Below are positions 1 to 12,100 of a stretch of 64,000 bases of DNA, in pieces. The notes under the pieces were generated by a model. That model was not told the origin of the DNA and searched no databases. It was given only the letters and a program-made list of their open reading frames with translations. The translations under genes were made by a program, and so were the position numbers. Each line of letters opens with the position of its first letter. Within the stretch, counting starts at the first letter, position 1. The DNA is from Apricaphanius iberus (Eukaryota > Chordata > Actinopteri > Cyprinodontiformes > Aphaniidae). The DNA lies in NCBI GenBank assembly GCA_028564705.1, contig JAPXFQ010000362.1:285050-349049 (forward strand), written 5' to 3'.

Positions 1-1528
1 CTCCTCAGAACTTACAAAATGGATCATGTTTGAACGCTGAGCCAGCTGTCATCTTACATTACCCCTCTGAGCTCCCCCCAGAGACTCCACCAACCACCTA
101 TTAGCCTCCACCCTCCTCCATCTAACGCTTCGTCCCCATCAGGATCATCTGTCACAGAGCTTCCTGTTCTCCTCCACCACAGATCACGCGTTCTTCTTCC
201 AATCTTTTTGTTTTCCGTCTCCATCTGCCCCTCCACCCCAGCTCATCTCTTTGTATTCTCTGGAGACTTTAAGTGCATTAGGATAAAAGGCTCTCCACCC
301 TTCTTAAGGCCTTCCTCCGGGCTCTGGAGCTCCCTCCTGAAGCTTCCTCTCACGCAAAGTGAAAGAAGAGCTCTTCACTGAAGCAAAGTCAGAGTACGCT
401 AGCACTTAAGAAATAGGACATATGACTGATATTTTATATATATATATATATCGGGCTGGCAGAATGTGTTAACAATACAAAGGGAGAAAGTGAAGGAGTC
501 AGAAGTTTGATGTGGAGGAGTTCACTGGGTTCTCTGGAATATAATTTTTGGCTAAAGATTATTAATTCATGGGAGTTTTCCTTGAGCTTTCAGATTTGCA
601 TTTATTAAAAATATTTAAAGCAAATGTCAAACTACATAAAAAATTGTTGCACAGTAGGTATTTATGTGTATTGGCAATAATTTGGTGATATGATGTGTAT
701 CACCATACAAAGGGGACAATATGATATATTGTGATATGTACAACTATACTATGATTAAGTCTATATATTAGGATTTTTTAAAGAGAATTTAACTGTGGAA
801 AATCAGTCCCATCATTCTAAACAGTCCAACCTGTTTCATCCATAACAGATAAACTTTTGTTACAGGATCTAGTTGATCCACTGGAATGAAGAAGGTGAAA
901 ACAGCGACCAACTACTAGTCATAGTTTTAATTTTAGGACAAAAATTATTGTCATTATTAATGGTTCAATTCAAATTCCTGAAAATAAAATCAATACTTTG
1001 CTTTTGAATATTGATACCATATCCTGACATAAATTTGGCAATATATTGGCATATCAATATTTTCTTATCTACCTATCCCCTCACATTAAAGAATATTGAT
1101 TGCGTTAATCGAATATGTTCAGCATTTGACGAGTTTTCTCTTTTAAAATGGTGATGGAAAAATCTGAAGGCCATCCGTTATTTTGACAGATAAAAACACA
1201 GTTCAAGTAACGGGAAAAAACAAAACTAACTAACAAAAAAATATTTCCATGAGAGCATCTGAGTATCATCTCAGACCTGGACAACGTACTCAATTCATCT
1301 CGCTAACTAGAAGCTGACATTGCCTTTTAGAGTTACGCAGGATTTGGAGCATGTCGCCAACCACCGATGCATACTCCGTCATTTCCTCCCGCTGTAGCGA
1401 TCAGAGGAGCCGTCCATCAGAGAGTCTGTTTTAAGGTTAAAGCTAGTAAAAGCTAGAAGCTAGTAAAAGCTAGTAAAAAGAAGTTTCAATGGAGAAGTGA
1501 TCCACTGGTATGTAATGAAAAAAGGGAG
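1..1528. other. No gene seen; AT-rich repeat-like sequence
   Basis: No convincing exon or long open frame is visible. A short TA microsatellite lies near 434-452. Stretches near 700-770 and 1000-1060 have the 'gatatattgtgatat' look of decayed DNA-transposon ends that are common in fish genomes. No family assignment is made. Confidence 0.5.
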
Positions 1529-1760
1529 TGCCGGCGCGCCGAGAGAAAATGGCGGAAAACTCGACTCCAGGTTCATTACGAGATGTATAAAGAGAAACTG
1601 AACAAGTATCAAGCAACCTTAAAGGGTGCAAGGGAATAATTATTTTTTGAGATTATTCACAGAAACAACAACAATAATGCTAGGACATTATTTGCTACAG
1701 TGGAGAGACTAACTCCTCCTCCAGTGACAGTAGCCCCTGAACTGGGATCAATAAAGCATT
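1529..1760 (+). mobile_element. L2-type LINE fragment, endonuclease-RT linker
   Basis: The + strand reads C-R-R-A-E-R-K-W-R-K-T-R-L-Q, then EMYKEKL, then IIHRNNNNARTLFATVERLT, with one in-frame stop near 1630. This is the linker between the endonuclease and reverse transcriptase of fish L2-type (CR1/L2 group) LINEs, recognised from memory of the family. The RT pieces at 4,497, 5,660 and 6,706 follow in the same order and orientation, so all may derive from one element split by later insertions. It is non-functional. Confidence 0.65.
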
Positions 1761-4496
1761 TTTTAATTGATTGGTTTTCTACTGAACAATAGAGGGAATA
1801 TTTTTTTTATCAACATAAACAAAATGGTGTACAACCAAACCTTTACATAACTCCTCAGTTCCCACTGTTATATTTGTGGTAATCTCGCAGCTTCTGTGTG
1901 GCTTAGCTATTTTAGCTTGTTTGTTAGCCAAAGCTTACCTGATGTTATAAAGTTATTGTCGCATATTGTTGCATTTTTAGTCAGCTGCTCATTCAAATCT
2001 CTTCTCCTGATCGTTTACATCACCTGACTGCGGCGCGTCTCCATTTCATCGGGCCGGGCCCACAGGGCTGTTTCATGAGTTTTATGGGGGTATATACTCG
2101 GAACAGCCCAATCCAGTCGCTCAGCAGGAGCCGTGGTTAAATCGTGGCCTGCAACTAAATCTCAGAGAAAAATGTGTTGATTCATTTCAGCCTGAATCCG
2201 CCTCATCTGTGGATAGAACCAAACAGAGGAATCATAAACAGCTGCTGAGTTAGAACGGAGTTACAGAAATGTTTGATGCAGGTTTTTAAATCTGCCGTTA
2301 TTGCAACATGCGATATTACAATAAATGTTGCCACAACGCTTTGCTTTCAAGTGTTATTGTCACAATTTTCTCTTGAAATATATCTGAATATATCCGTATC
2401 TCCTGATTAAATATTGCAATGAAAAAATGCTACATATCTGGGGAACATTAATAAAATCATGTTCTTCAGTTCTTCAGCACATTAAAAACAAGTCTTTAAC
2501 TAGGGCTGGGCCATTTGGCCTCAAATCTATATTGTGATATGATCAAAAGCACGTTGGGTAACTATATGTATTGTGTTATATATTTATATATATATATATT
2601 CTTTATCTGCGTCAAAATCGCTGCTTATGAACATTCTTACTTTCCAGACACATTGGAAACAACTTCAAAGAGATTAAGAATGGCATTTAGAAAACATGTA
2701 TTGTGCAAAATTTCTTCCAAAGTACTCTTGTTCCAAAATAATACAACACTAAAGTTCTCGATAAAAATAAAGATGAAGATATTTTAAATAAAATAAAAGC
2801 TCAATATTTTGAAAATGATTTTCAAAATTGTTTGCCTTCCTGGTTATTATTTATAAATGTAACATGGCACAAAAATAAATCTGCATTTATTTGAATTAAA
2901 ATGTTTCACATTACAGAGATTTTTTTTCTCCATTGAATGAAAAAACAAACTTTAAACTTTCAAAATCTAGTGTGAAGACAAAAACTGAACATCAGTATCC
3001 TTGTGTATCTGCTACAAAGCAGGTAGGCACAGCAGGGCCGACCCAAACTCTTATGGGGCCTTAAGGATATTTAGAGTCAGTGGGGCCCACTTTTTGTTAG
3101 GACAACTACCCAGAATAACAACGTTTCAATCAAGATTTGGTCTGAGAGTTTATTTAGCTGATCTTAAAAATCAATCAGAGGTAATTGTTAATATCTGAGA
3201 CAATCTGAAGCTCAAACAACATAGAAAGGTTCAAATAAAGCAGATTGTAACAATGGTAACATAACAATCAAACAATGAACATTAAAAAGCTATTTTAAGT
3301 GTTTTTTTATTTAGTTCAAATGTTTAAATATAGTGAATTTTTGTAAATTAAAAAGGTACAGTATACACCTTCTTATTTCTTTAAATGTATGAGATTTAAA
3401 TATTTTTGCAACTTTATTTTTAAACTAAATAAAGATTTTTTTATGTATAAAATAATTAGTTACAAAGAAACTACACAAAAATTTTAAATGTTAAGTCTGA
3501 AACAAAAACTAAATCTAATAATAATATTATTTACATTTTCATAAACTTTCTTAAGAAGGTATATTCGGTATGTCTACATTCAGCTTCATTTCTACCTTGT
3601 ACCTTTTATATTGCCCACTACTACCTGTAACCAACTGCTGCAGGGATTTAAAAACTTCATGTGGAGGGTCAATTTTTTAACTCAAACCGAAGGAAAATAA
3701 AAAACCATATCAATGTGTTGAAACTGTATGAAATGAAGGGAAGGGTTTATTGGCTGAAGGCTTCCAGGTGAGTCTGCTGTTCTTGAATAATTTCTGGAAG
3801 CTTAAAAAAAGCTTCAAACTATTACGTCAGCAGTAAAATCCGAGCAGAGCTGGACCTAAACCGTCGATACCCTCTTTAATAATCAGTCCACCAAAGTCTG
3901 CCGATTAATAACCCACCAGATGTGTCCAGATGTCCACCAGGAGACCTCCATCCAGGAGCCAAACCATCAAAGAGGTGGAAAACAGATGCAGAGCAAACGG
4001 AGAGACGAAGGACAGCAGTTCTGAAATCATGCAGGAGATGAAGGAGGAAGAGTAGACAAAAGATGAGACCCAATTAACAGCTATCTGAATTTAATTAAAA
4101 CTGACCTCATTTTCTGCAGGAAAGATGAAAAAACAAATATAAATGGGTATTTGTGCTGTTTTCTCACTGCTGCAGTGATCTGACGTTCCTCTGGTTCTCT
4201 ATGTAGAAGATGGTAGCTTCAGCTTTGAATCATGAAGGTATCAAGTCATTCAGATCATCATTCAGATATCTGACCTCCTCTCTGATCCAGCATCTCAAAC
4301 TGTTTCCAAACGTCTACGCAGATGCTGAGCAGGAACCTGCAGGTGAGGGTAACATCAGCTTGGTGGGGAGCAGAGGACGGTGAGAGGCTGAAGGATGGGA
4401 AGCCATCACAGCAACAGAGTCCAGGGTGAAAAGCTGCAGGGCCGTTCTGTGTGGAGATTAAATGCTCCATGTTTCTTATTTCTTTATGCATTTCAG
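1761..4496. other. No gene; decayed transposon-like sequence
   Basis: Contains an 'actagggctgggcc' terminus at about 2,499, typical of fish hAT-like elements, and a TA-rich microsatellite near 2,578-2,600. AT-rich sequence with homopolymer runs fills 3,200-3,560. Short open frames here show no recognisable domain. Part of it may be insertion material that separates the L2 fragments on either side. Confidence 0.4.
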
Positions 4497-4734
4497 AAAT
4501 ATTTCCGGTTCTGGTTGTTTATCACAGCACTGAGACTGCCCTCATTAAAGTTTTCAATGACATCTGCATAAATACAGACGGTGGCAGAACCACAGTGCTG
4601 GTCCTGTTGGACCTCAGTGCAGCGTTAGACACTGTTGATCATAAATTACTACTGGAACGACTGGAGAGCTGTGTCGGACTCTCTGGTAGAGTACTGGGCT
4701 GGTTTGAATCTTACCTCAAGAAGAAAACAAAACA

Positions 4735-5660
4735 ACATAACAATGACCACACACACACACACACACACACAGAGTCCTTTTCTGTAGTAAATGCCCGGTA
4801 GCGGCCACATTTACATAATCTTTAAAATGTGTAAAATATGATGGCTTCTTGCTATTGGACGGCTTCAAACAGCCTTTTAATTCAGTGTTTGATTCCCACT
4901 TCTTCTTAGAGTCCAGTTTAAACTCAGAAATGATCACAGAGACCAGATTAGGTGAGGAGGTGTTTGGGGCTGGGTGAAATTGGTGATTTTAGTGTGCAGT
5001 CGTTTATTTTAGACAGAAAAGATTTTACAACAGAGTACAGGTGGGAATAGGCGGCACAAAAACTCAGCTGGGTTATTTTCTCCGCCTGAGCAGGACCTGG
5101 GCGGCCAGAGCTCTTCAGCCTGCAGCATTAACAAACATCCATGCTCCACGTTAGAGTCCAAGTCTCCAATAACATCATATAAAGTCACTTTATTTCTCGC
5201 TAGTCACATTTTTCTGAAAAACAGTCGGTAGATGAATCTAAACCCGTAGGAAATATAGCTACACAGCTGCTGCGTTAGCAGCGGTTTCCCCTCAGTATTA
5301 TTGCCTTTGTACGTCACATGACTGTATGTAGTCATATGACTCAAGGCAACGCTAACTTCTTAAAAGGGGCAGGAGCACTGCTACACTAAAACACATCTTT
5401 TCATGTTTTTTACATACCAAACACAAAAATGCAATGACTTGGAAGACGGGTTATATTTCTTACCTAATTGTAACAAAAGATGGTGAATTAGCTAAAAATA
5501 ATTTAAATAACAATGACCACAAAACTAAAATTTCAAGTAGACCATTAACATTTTCTGCATCGGTTTATGGTATCAGTTAAATGTTACAGATTCAGTACAT
5601 ATGAGCAGTATTGGCCACTACACCCAATACCAGTATCAGTATATCGGTGCATTCCTACGA
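4735..5660. mobile_element. Inserted sequence inside the L2 relic, hAT-like end
   Basis: The L2 frame stops after WFESYL near 4,720 and resumes with FFVLISNFSSEQT near 5,660. The intervening sequence starts near a CA microsatellite (4,748-4,770). It ends with 'ataccagtatcagtatatcggtgcattcctac', which resembles the GGTATCGG-rich ends of the hAT-like repeats at 17.9 and 30.3 kb. The exact borders and target duplication are unclear. Confidence 0.45.
4748..4771. repeat. CA dinucleotide microsatellite
   Basis: An uninterrupted run of about twelve CA units at the 5' border of the block that interrupts the L2 relic. Confidence 0.85.
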
Positions 5661-5790
5661 AATTCTTTGTGTTAATAAGCAACTTCTCATCAGAACAAAC
5701 ATAAATCACATGTGGTTTCCCCCAGGGCACAATCCTGGGGCCTCTTCTATTTAATATCTATATGCTCCCACTAACCCAGATTATACAACC

Positions 5791-6702
5791 TAGGGGAGGG
5801 CGGAATGGCAAATTTTTCATATCACGTTATTTTTAAAAAACATAATGGTATTTTTTTTGCCATACAAGACCGTTCATATCCACATTATCTTATAAGAATG
5901 AAGAATTTAAAATGTGCTTTAAATAGCGAATTTTACTGCCATATGGACTGCATCATATTGTTTTTTTTCTAGACACAGGTGAATGATATAAAACATTCTA
6001 AAATGATTATGATTCTACTAGACATTCTTGATCTAAGGCTGAATGTATAATTTTTTTAAACCTCATGTTGGCGCAACCAACAAATCACACCTTCTAATTG
6101 CTTTGCGTGCATTACTGAAGAATCCCGCTAGGGGGCAGAGTATAGAGTCAGACAGGATTTTGCCAAAGAAGAAGTCAAATAAACATGGCGACCGTAGGAG
6201 ATTATTAGCTGGTTAATATTCAGATAAAAACAGTGTGAAAAAGACGGGAGAAGTATCGTAGATGGTATGTAAAACATATTTAACCCTATTAATGATTTAT
6301 TTCCTACTGGTTTTGTCGCCGTTGATCGCGTTTACCTACAGACGGTCAGATGGCGCTTAACACTTCCCCCTACTGGTTACTCTCAATACCGTTTGTAAAA
6401 GGTATGCCGTTCGGTTCTCGTCTGACATTTTAAAGCCGATAAACTTTTTAAACTATGACAAGGCTCCTCTTTTTTGGAATTACTTAATCAGAATTGTGTA
6501 CTTCGCTCCTGCCAGCAGCTGCACTTAGCTAAAAGCGTTATTTTCTACACTGTGGTGAAGAGCGTGTAGCAGTGAAATCGGTCCTGGGTGAAACACTTCC
6601 CCTCATTGAACGTTCCGGAAGTTTTCTGATCTATTCACCGGTATAGGGGTATATTAAAAATTCATATCATGAATATATATGAACTGGTATACCACTCAGG
6701 CC
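5791..6702. mobile_element. Non-autonomous DNA transposon nested in the L2 relic
   Basis: This block of about 912 bp splits the L2 frame between LPLTQII and the SYHNYAYD segment. The flanks read 'tatacaacc' on the left (5,782-5,790) and 'tataacaacc' on the right (6,703-6,712), consistent with a target duplication of 8-9 bp that has one indel. That length suits hAT elements. The ends (tagggg.../...caggcc) are only loosely inverted. No transposase frame remains. Confidence 0.55.
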
Positions 6703-7575
6703 TATAACAACCAATAAGATTAGTTACCATAACTATGCATATGACACTCAACTTTACATTACAATGTCACCAGGTTACTCTGATCCCATCCAAGTAAATG
6801 CATCGAGTAAATAATTAGATGGATGTCCCGTAACTTTCTCCAGCTGAAGAGAAACAGAAATGAAGTAACTATCTTTGAAACTAAAGAGGAACAAACCAGA
6901 GTCAGTACAAAGCTTCAGTTAATCACCTGAGGAACATTTCTAGGATTAAAGAAATGATGACACAAGGAGACCTAGAAAAACTCATCCATGCATTTATGAT
7001 TACTGTAACAGTATCTTCACAGGTCTACCTAAAAAAGTCATTCAGACAGCTGCAGCTGATCCAGAACGCTGCTGCTCGTGTTCTCACTAGAACCAGGAAA
7101 GTAGAACACATCAGCCCAGTTCTAAGGTCCTTCCTCTGGCTCCCTGTACCTCAAAGAAAAGACTCCTAAATACTCCTAGTAGTTTATAAATCATTGAACG
7201 GTTTAGCACCAAAGTATGATGAAGACCTGCTGTCACCATAGCAACCCAGCAGACCAATCAGGTCCTTCATCTGTAGTTTACTAATCCTCCCTGGAATCAG
7301 AACCAAACATGGAGAAGCAGCTTTCAGTTTCTAAGCTCCTCATATCGGAAGAAACTTCCTGATGACTGCAGAGCTGCTGAAAGACTGAGCTGCTTTAAAG
7401 CTAAACCTAAAACTCATCTGTTTAGAGATGCACTCGATTAACTGATTAATAATAACTATAATGTCATATATTTTGATGTCTCATAGGGTTTATTTGATCC
7501 CCAGTAATGTCAAACACAATGAATTGCCTTGTTATTCAAAGTGTGCTGTACAAATAAAGCTGCCTTGCCTTCTCA

Positions 7576-7774
7576 ACTGTTCTGTGAAGGGATGAGACAG
7601 AGACATGAAGTATCCTGCAGTGTGTGTGTGAATGGAAATGCCCAGCTTCCAGTCAGATGAAGCAATCACCTGAACATCATGAAAACATCTCTGACTGAAT
7701 CAGTGCTCCACCACAGTCTGTAGCTCAGTTTCCCTTTTATCCAGAAACTGGCTGAGGAGGATGAGCTGCTGAGT
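7576..7774. other. Junction of L2 tail and L1 5' end
   Basis: The sequence between the L2 3' terminus and the first L1 promoter-like motif. The true 5' end of the L1 copy lies somewhere in about 7,600-7,770. I could not fix it, because no clear match to the sequence after the poly(A) at 16,694 was found that would mark a target-site duplication. Confidence 0.4.
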
Positions 7775-7784
7775 TCTCGCGAGA
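7775..7784 (+). promoter_or_regulatory. TCTCGCGAGA palindrome in L1 5' UTR
   Basis: A perfect 10-bp palindrome, TCTCGCGAGA, 190 bp before the first ORF1 ATG. The same decamer is a known core-promoter element of vertebrate TATA-less, CpG-type promoters. A role in driving this retrotransposon is inferred from its position. Confidence 0.55.
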
Positions 7785-7798
7785 GCTGTGCATAGGTG

Positions 7799-7810
7799 AA
7801 CATGGCGGTT
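7799..7810 (+). promoter_or_regulatory. YY1-like site AACATGGCGGTT
   Basis: The AAnATGGCGG core matches the known YY1 consensus and lies 15 bp after the TCTCGCGAGA palindrome. Mammalian L1 5' UTRs have a YY1 site near +1 that positions initiation. The same role here is an analogy, not shown. The embedded ATG is not followed by a long frame. Confidence 0.5.
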
Positions 7811-7973
7811 ATGTGGTAATGTATACACCCAGGTAAAATAAGACAATCATTTTGAATCAAACGCAGCTTCTAAAATAACCATCAAGTTACTTTTTTTTTC
7901 TCTAAACAACCTGGACGAGGAAACATTGGATTCGCTGGAGTGCTACCTAGACGAGTGCTTTGATAACATCGTT

Positions 7974-8759
7974 ATGGGTAAGTCACGGAAACCTGCTTCA
8001 GATACAACAACGAGCACACCGTCGCAGAAGCGCACTCGTTCCGAGGCTAGCACATCCACCGACTCGCCAGATAGAAGCTACGGCGACATCCTGGACTCAA
8101 TAGACAAGAAGCTAACCAGCCTGGACGCCCGTCTCGCGCTGGTTGAGGTTCTTCATAAAGAATTTCAGGCTTTGAGGGAATCGCTGGAGTTCAGCCAACA
8201 ACAGGTAGCTTCGCTAGTTACAGAAAATCAAACACTAAAAGAAGACGTTAAGAAACTCACCGAGGGGATGAAGCAGCTGTCTGGAGAAAACAAAAGCTTC
8301 AAGGAGTCTATCCTAGACATCCAGGCCCGATCAATGAGGGACAATCTTGTTTTTTCGGGGATACCAGAGCAGCCTGAGGAAGATGCTGAAGTAGCCGTGC
8401 GAAAGTTCATTCAACACCAACTGAAACTGCCAGACGACACGGTTAAAAGCATAACCTTCCATCGGGTTCACCGACTCGGAGGTAAGAAACACAACAACAC
8501 CCGCCCGCGACCAATTGTTGCAAAATTTGAACATTTTAAACAAAAAGAACAAGTCAAAGGACGCGGGAGAGAGCTACGGGGGACGAATTACAGCGTTAAT
8601 GATCAGTTTCCGAAAGAAATCCTGGACAGAAGACGCGTGTTATTTCCAATTAGAAAAAAACATATTAGTGAGGGCTGTAGGGCTACGGTTAGTGTGGATA
8701 AACTGTATGTTAACGGTCAGCTGTTTAGGGACCCTCAGGTTACTCCTTGGCTTTATTAG
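7974..8759 (+). CDS. L1 ORF1 protein (RNA-binding, coiled coil)
   Basis: About 261 residues from the first ATG. The frame is open upstream to 7,926, but the codon there is TTG, so the ATG at 7,974 is preferred (G at -3 and G at +4). A basic Ser/Thr-rich N-terminus is followed by a heptad-like Leu/Glu/Lys coiled coil (about residues 40-118). Then comes an RRM-like block beginning RDNLVFSGIPE and a C-terminal block with the FHRVHRLG and RPIVAKF segments. This order matches L1 ORF1p, a trimeric RNA chaperone that coats the element's RNA in the cytoplasm. The frame is intact, with no stop or shift. The reading as L1 ORF1p is by architecture and position, not by a database match. Confidence 0.8.
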   Translation: MGKSRKPASDTTTSTPSQKRTRSEASTSTDSPDRSYGDILDSIDKKLTSLDARLALVEVLHKEFQALRESLEFSQQQVASLVTENQTLKEDVKKLTEGMKQLSGENKSFKESILDIQARSMRDNLVFSGIPEQPEEDAEVAVRKFIQHQLKLPDDTVKSITFHRVHRLGGKKHNNTRPRPIVAKFEHFKQKEQVKGRGRELRGTNYSVNDQFPKEILDRRRVLFPIRKKHISEGCRATVSVDKLYVNGQLFRDPQVTPWLY

Positions 8760-9173
8760 TCATATTTAACAGAACCAAGACAGAATTAGCTTTATCAGAC
8801 AACTATAGTTTAAAAAAAAGCACAGCTCAGCAGGCTGTTTTTGTTTGTTAATGTGGGTAGGGGCAGGGCTGTGCACTTTTTTTTTTTTTTCTTTCATTTT
8901 TTCTTTTTCACTATTATCTTTCTCACATGTGTACAACCAAATCTCTTTATCACCTTTTTTCCTTTTTCTCTCTCACACACACAGACTTTTATCATGGCAT
9001 ATTCATGTTTTTCCATCATTCTTTCATTCTGTACACACCTGTATGGTGCATTATTTGCCTCGCTTTATCTCTGCTTCTGGTTTTTTTTCAATCTGGCAAC
9101 CCCATGGACAAACCAAAATTACACCTATATTCATCCTTGGCGATAGTACATATCTAAGGTTTATCTTAGCTCT
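8760..9173 (+). other. Pyrimidine-rich inter-ORF spacer of the L1
   Basis: 414 bp between the ORF1 stop and the ORF2 ATG, with a T-rich strand (14 T in a row near 8,878-8,891, then CTTT-rich tracts to about 8,960). This is much longer than the roughly 60-bp spacer of human L1. Small frames inside it are low-complexity Phe/Ser strings and not genes. How ORF2 is translated across it is unknown. Confidence 0.6.
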
Positions 9174-12100
9174 ATGAATCCTGTAAAATTTATAACATGG
9201 AATATTCGCGGCGCTAGCTGCAGAGATAAAACCATTAAGATTTTCAACCATCTTACAAGACTGAAGGCAGATGTCGTCTTACTACAGGAGACTCATAAAT
9301 CAAGTTCAACAGCTAATGATTTAAAAACACCAGAGTATCCTAATATATTTTCTTCATGCTATAACTCTAGACAACGAGGAGTAGCAATATTAATAAATAG
9401 AAATACTAATTTTAAAGTAATAGACACAGCTACAGATCCAGAAGGTAGATTTATAATATTAAAACTATTTATAAATAACCAAAAGTTATGTATAGTTAGT
9501 ATATATGGTCCAAATGTTGACGACCCCTCATTCTTTCATACTTTCTTCTCGGTTCTGGCTAATCACATGGATTGCTCACTTGTTCTTGGGGGAGATTTCA
9601 ACTTTGGACTAAATGAAGAAATAGACAGGCTCAGTACAGCAGGGACTCAGCGCAGATGGCAATCAGTAGATATAGTTAAACAGTACATGAGCGATTATGG
9701 ACTCTGCGATGCATGGCGATCGCTTCATCCCAACGACAGAAAATACACTTTTTACTCAAACGTACATCATTCTTATTCTAGATTGGACTATTTGTTAGTC
9801 AGCAGCTCACTGTTGAATGACATTTCAGACACTGAGATACATCCTATAGTGATCAGCGATCACGCTCCTGTTTCTTTAAATTTAGCAAATAAAATTGCAA
9901 CCCTTCAATATAAAAATTGGAGATTTAATACATCATTACTTAAGGATAAAGAATTTATTAAATATATTGAAAAAGAATGGGCTTCATACATGGAATTTAA
10001 TGATCTCCCTGGTATGTCGCCATCCACTCTATGGGAAGCAGGGAAAGCTGTGATTAGAGGTAAAATAATTTCATTCTCATCAAATAAAAAGAGAACAGAA
10101 AATAAACATGTTCAGGAATTAGAAGAAACTATTAAATCATTAGAACCTTCCCTGGATAAAGAGAGCTTAAGTAAAATAAGGAAAGCAAAATTAGAGTTAA
10201 ATGAAATTATTAATAAAAGGACGCAGTTCTTAATCCAAAGACTTAGAATAGAAAACTTTGAACATAGTAATAAATCAGGTAGCTTCTTAGCTAATCAGTT
10301 AAAAATAAATAAAGAAAAAACAACTATATCTGCAATCAAAGACAAAACTGGGAATATAATATATGACCCTGAAAAAATAAACAACACTTTCAAAGAATTT
10401 TATGAGACGTTATACACACCAGAGATAAACCCTTCAAATAATGATATTGTACAATTTCTGGATAAAATAACTCTTCCTAAACTTTCAGACAGTCAAGCAA
10501 AGGCCCTGGATTCACCGCTAACAGTGTCTGAACTCCAGGAGGCCCTCCAATCTATGCCTAATAATAAAGCTCCAGGTCCAGATGGATTTCCAGCAGAGTT
10601 CTATAAAGAATTCTGGAATATTCTGGCACCAACATTTTACAAAATGTTACAGGAAACAAAGGAAAATGGTCGAATACCACCAAACATGAATTCTGCCTAC
10701 ATCAATCTTCTATTAAAACCAGGAAAAGACCCTATGTCTCCTACCAGTTATCGTCCGATTTCTCTTATCAATGTGGATCTGAAAATAATTTGCAAAGCTC
10801 TTGCAAGAAGGATAGAGAAAATAACACCTCTAATAATCCACCCGGATCAAAAACAGGTTTTATAAAAGGTAGGCTCTCTTCCACAAATTCACGTAGATTA
10901 ATAGATTTAATAGATTATTCCTACTGTAAAAACGTCCAAACCAATATATTATCTTTAGATGCAGAAAAAGCATTTGATAGAGTTAACTGGAAATTTTTAT
11001 TTGCAGCCTTAAATAAATTCGGATTCAGTAATTCTTTTGTAAACTGGTTAAAAATATTATACAGCACACCAACAGCATGTATTAGGACCAATAATCAAAC
11101 ATCATCAAGGTTCTTTCTTCAGAGAGGTACCAGGCAGGGATGTCCACTTTCTCCCTCCCTCTTTGCTATTTTTATTGAACCATTAGCAGCAGCAATCAGG
11201 CAAAATAATAATGTTAAAGGTATACAATGCAACAAAATAGAACATAAAATCAGTTTATACGCAGATGATGTACTACTTTTTCTACAGCATTCACAAACTT
11301 CCTTGTCTCAGGTAATTGAGTTAATAAAATCTTATTCAAGAGTTTCAGACTATTCCATAAATTGGTTAAAATCTACAGTCCTTCCAATCAACTGTTCTTA
11401 CCAGAGTCCTGTTGCTTTACAGCTCCGGTCGGGAAATTTTACAAATCTAGGTATCCATATCTCACCAAGACTGTCAGACTTATCTAAGCTAAATTACGTC
11501 CCACTTTTAAAAAAAGTGGAAGATGATCTGGCAAGATGGAAATCCCTTCCAATATCACTTATTGGAAGGGTAGCTACAATAAAAATGATGGTTTTGCCTA
11601 GAATCAATTATTTATTCTCAATGATCCCAAGCAAACCATCACCTGATTGGTTTAGATCTCTGGAATCTTCTGTTTCTAAATTCCTTTGGAAAGATAAACC
11701 CCCACGTATCAGCTTAAAAACACTACAGAAGTCCAAAGATAAAGGAGGTCTAGACCTACCAAACTTTCGTCATTATTTCTTAGCCAACAGACTCCAATAC
11801 ACATCAAGATGGGTAAAACAGTTATATCGATGAGTGCTGGGTAGATGTAGAACAGACACTATGCAATAAGATAAAACTTTCAGATCTACCTTTTGTTAGC
11901 TCAAATATAAAACAAAATGAATGTTTCAAAAGTATAAATATCAGCTCCTCTCTGACAGCTTGGTGGGAATTTCTTAAAATGACAAAGACCTCACTAGTCC
12001 CATGCAGGCGTACACCCATCTGGAATAACCCGGATATCTTACAAAAAAAATGCATGATTAACTTTCCGGGCTGGAGTTGTAAAGGAATTGGATACCTGGA

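Larger units (their letters stand above)
4497..7575 (+). mobile_element. L2-type LINE relic (RT to 3' end), interrupted twice
   Basis: RT motifs run in order along the + strand. HSTETALIKVFNDIC and LLDLSAALDTVDHKLLLERL lie at 4,520-4,660. SSEQT-ITCG and [18 protein letters not shown] lie at 5,690-5,775. A decayed active-site motif (YAYDTQLYI in place of YADDTQLYI) lies near 6,735. QLIQNAAARVLTRT and the C-terminal tail lie at 7,040-7,430. The 3' tail ends in 'acaaataaagctgccttgcctt', as in fish L2 elements. Two blocks of about 0.9 kb interrupt it (about 4,735-5,660 and 5,791-6,702). Stops and frameshifts make it dead. Confidence 0.8.

Noticed and set aside
8841..9177. Three overlapping frames of about 75-110 codons rich in Phe and Ser
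   Set aside because: They are translations of the T-rich inter-ORF spacer of the L1; low complexity, overlapping ORF2.
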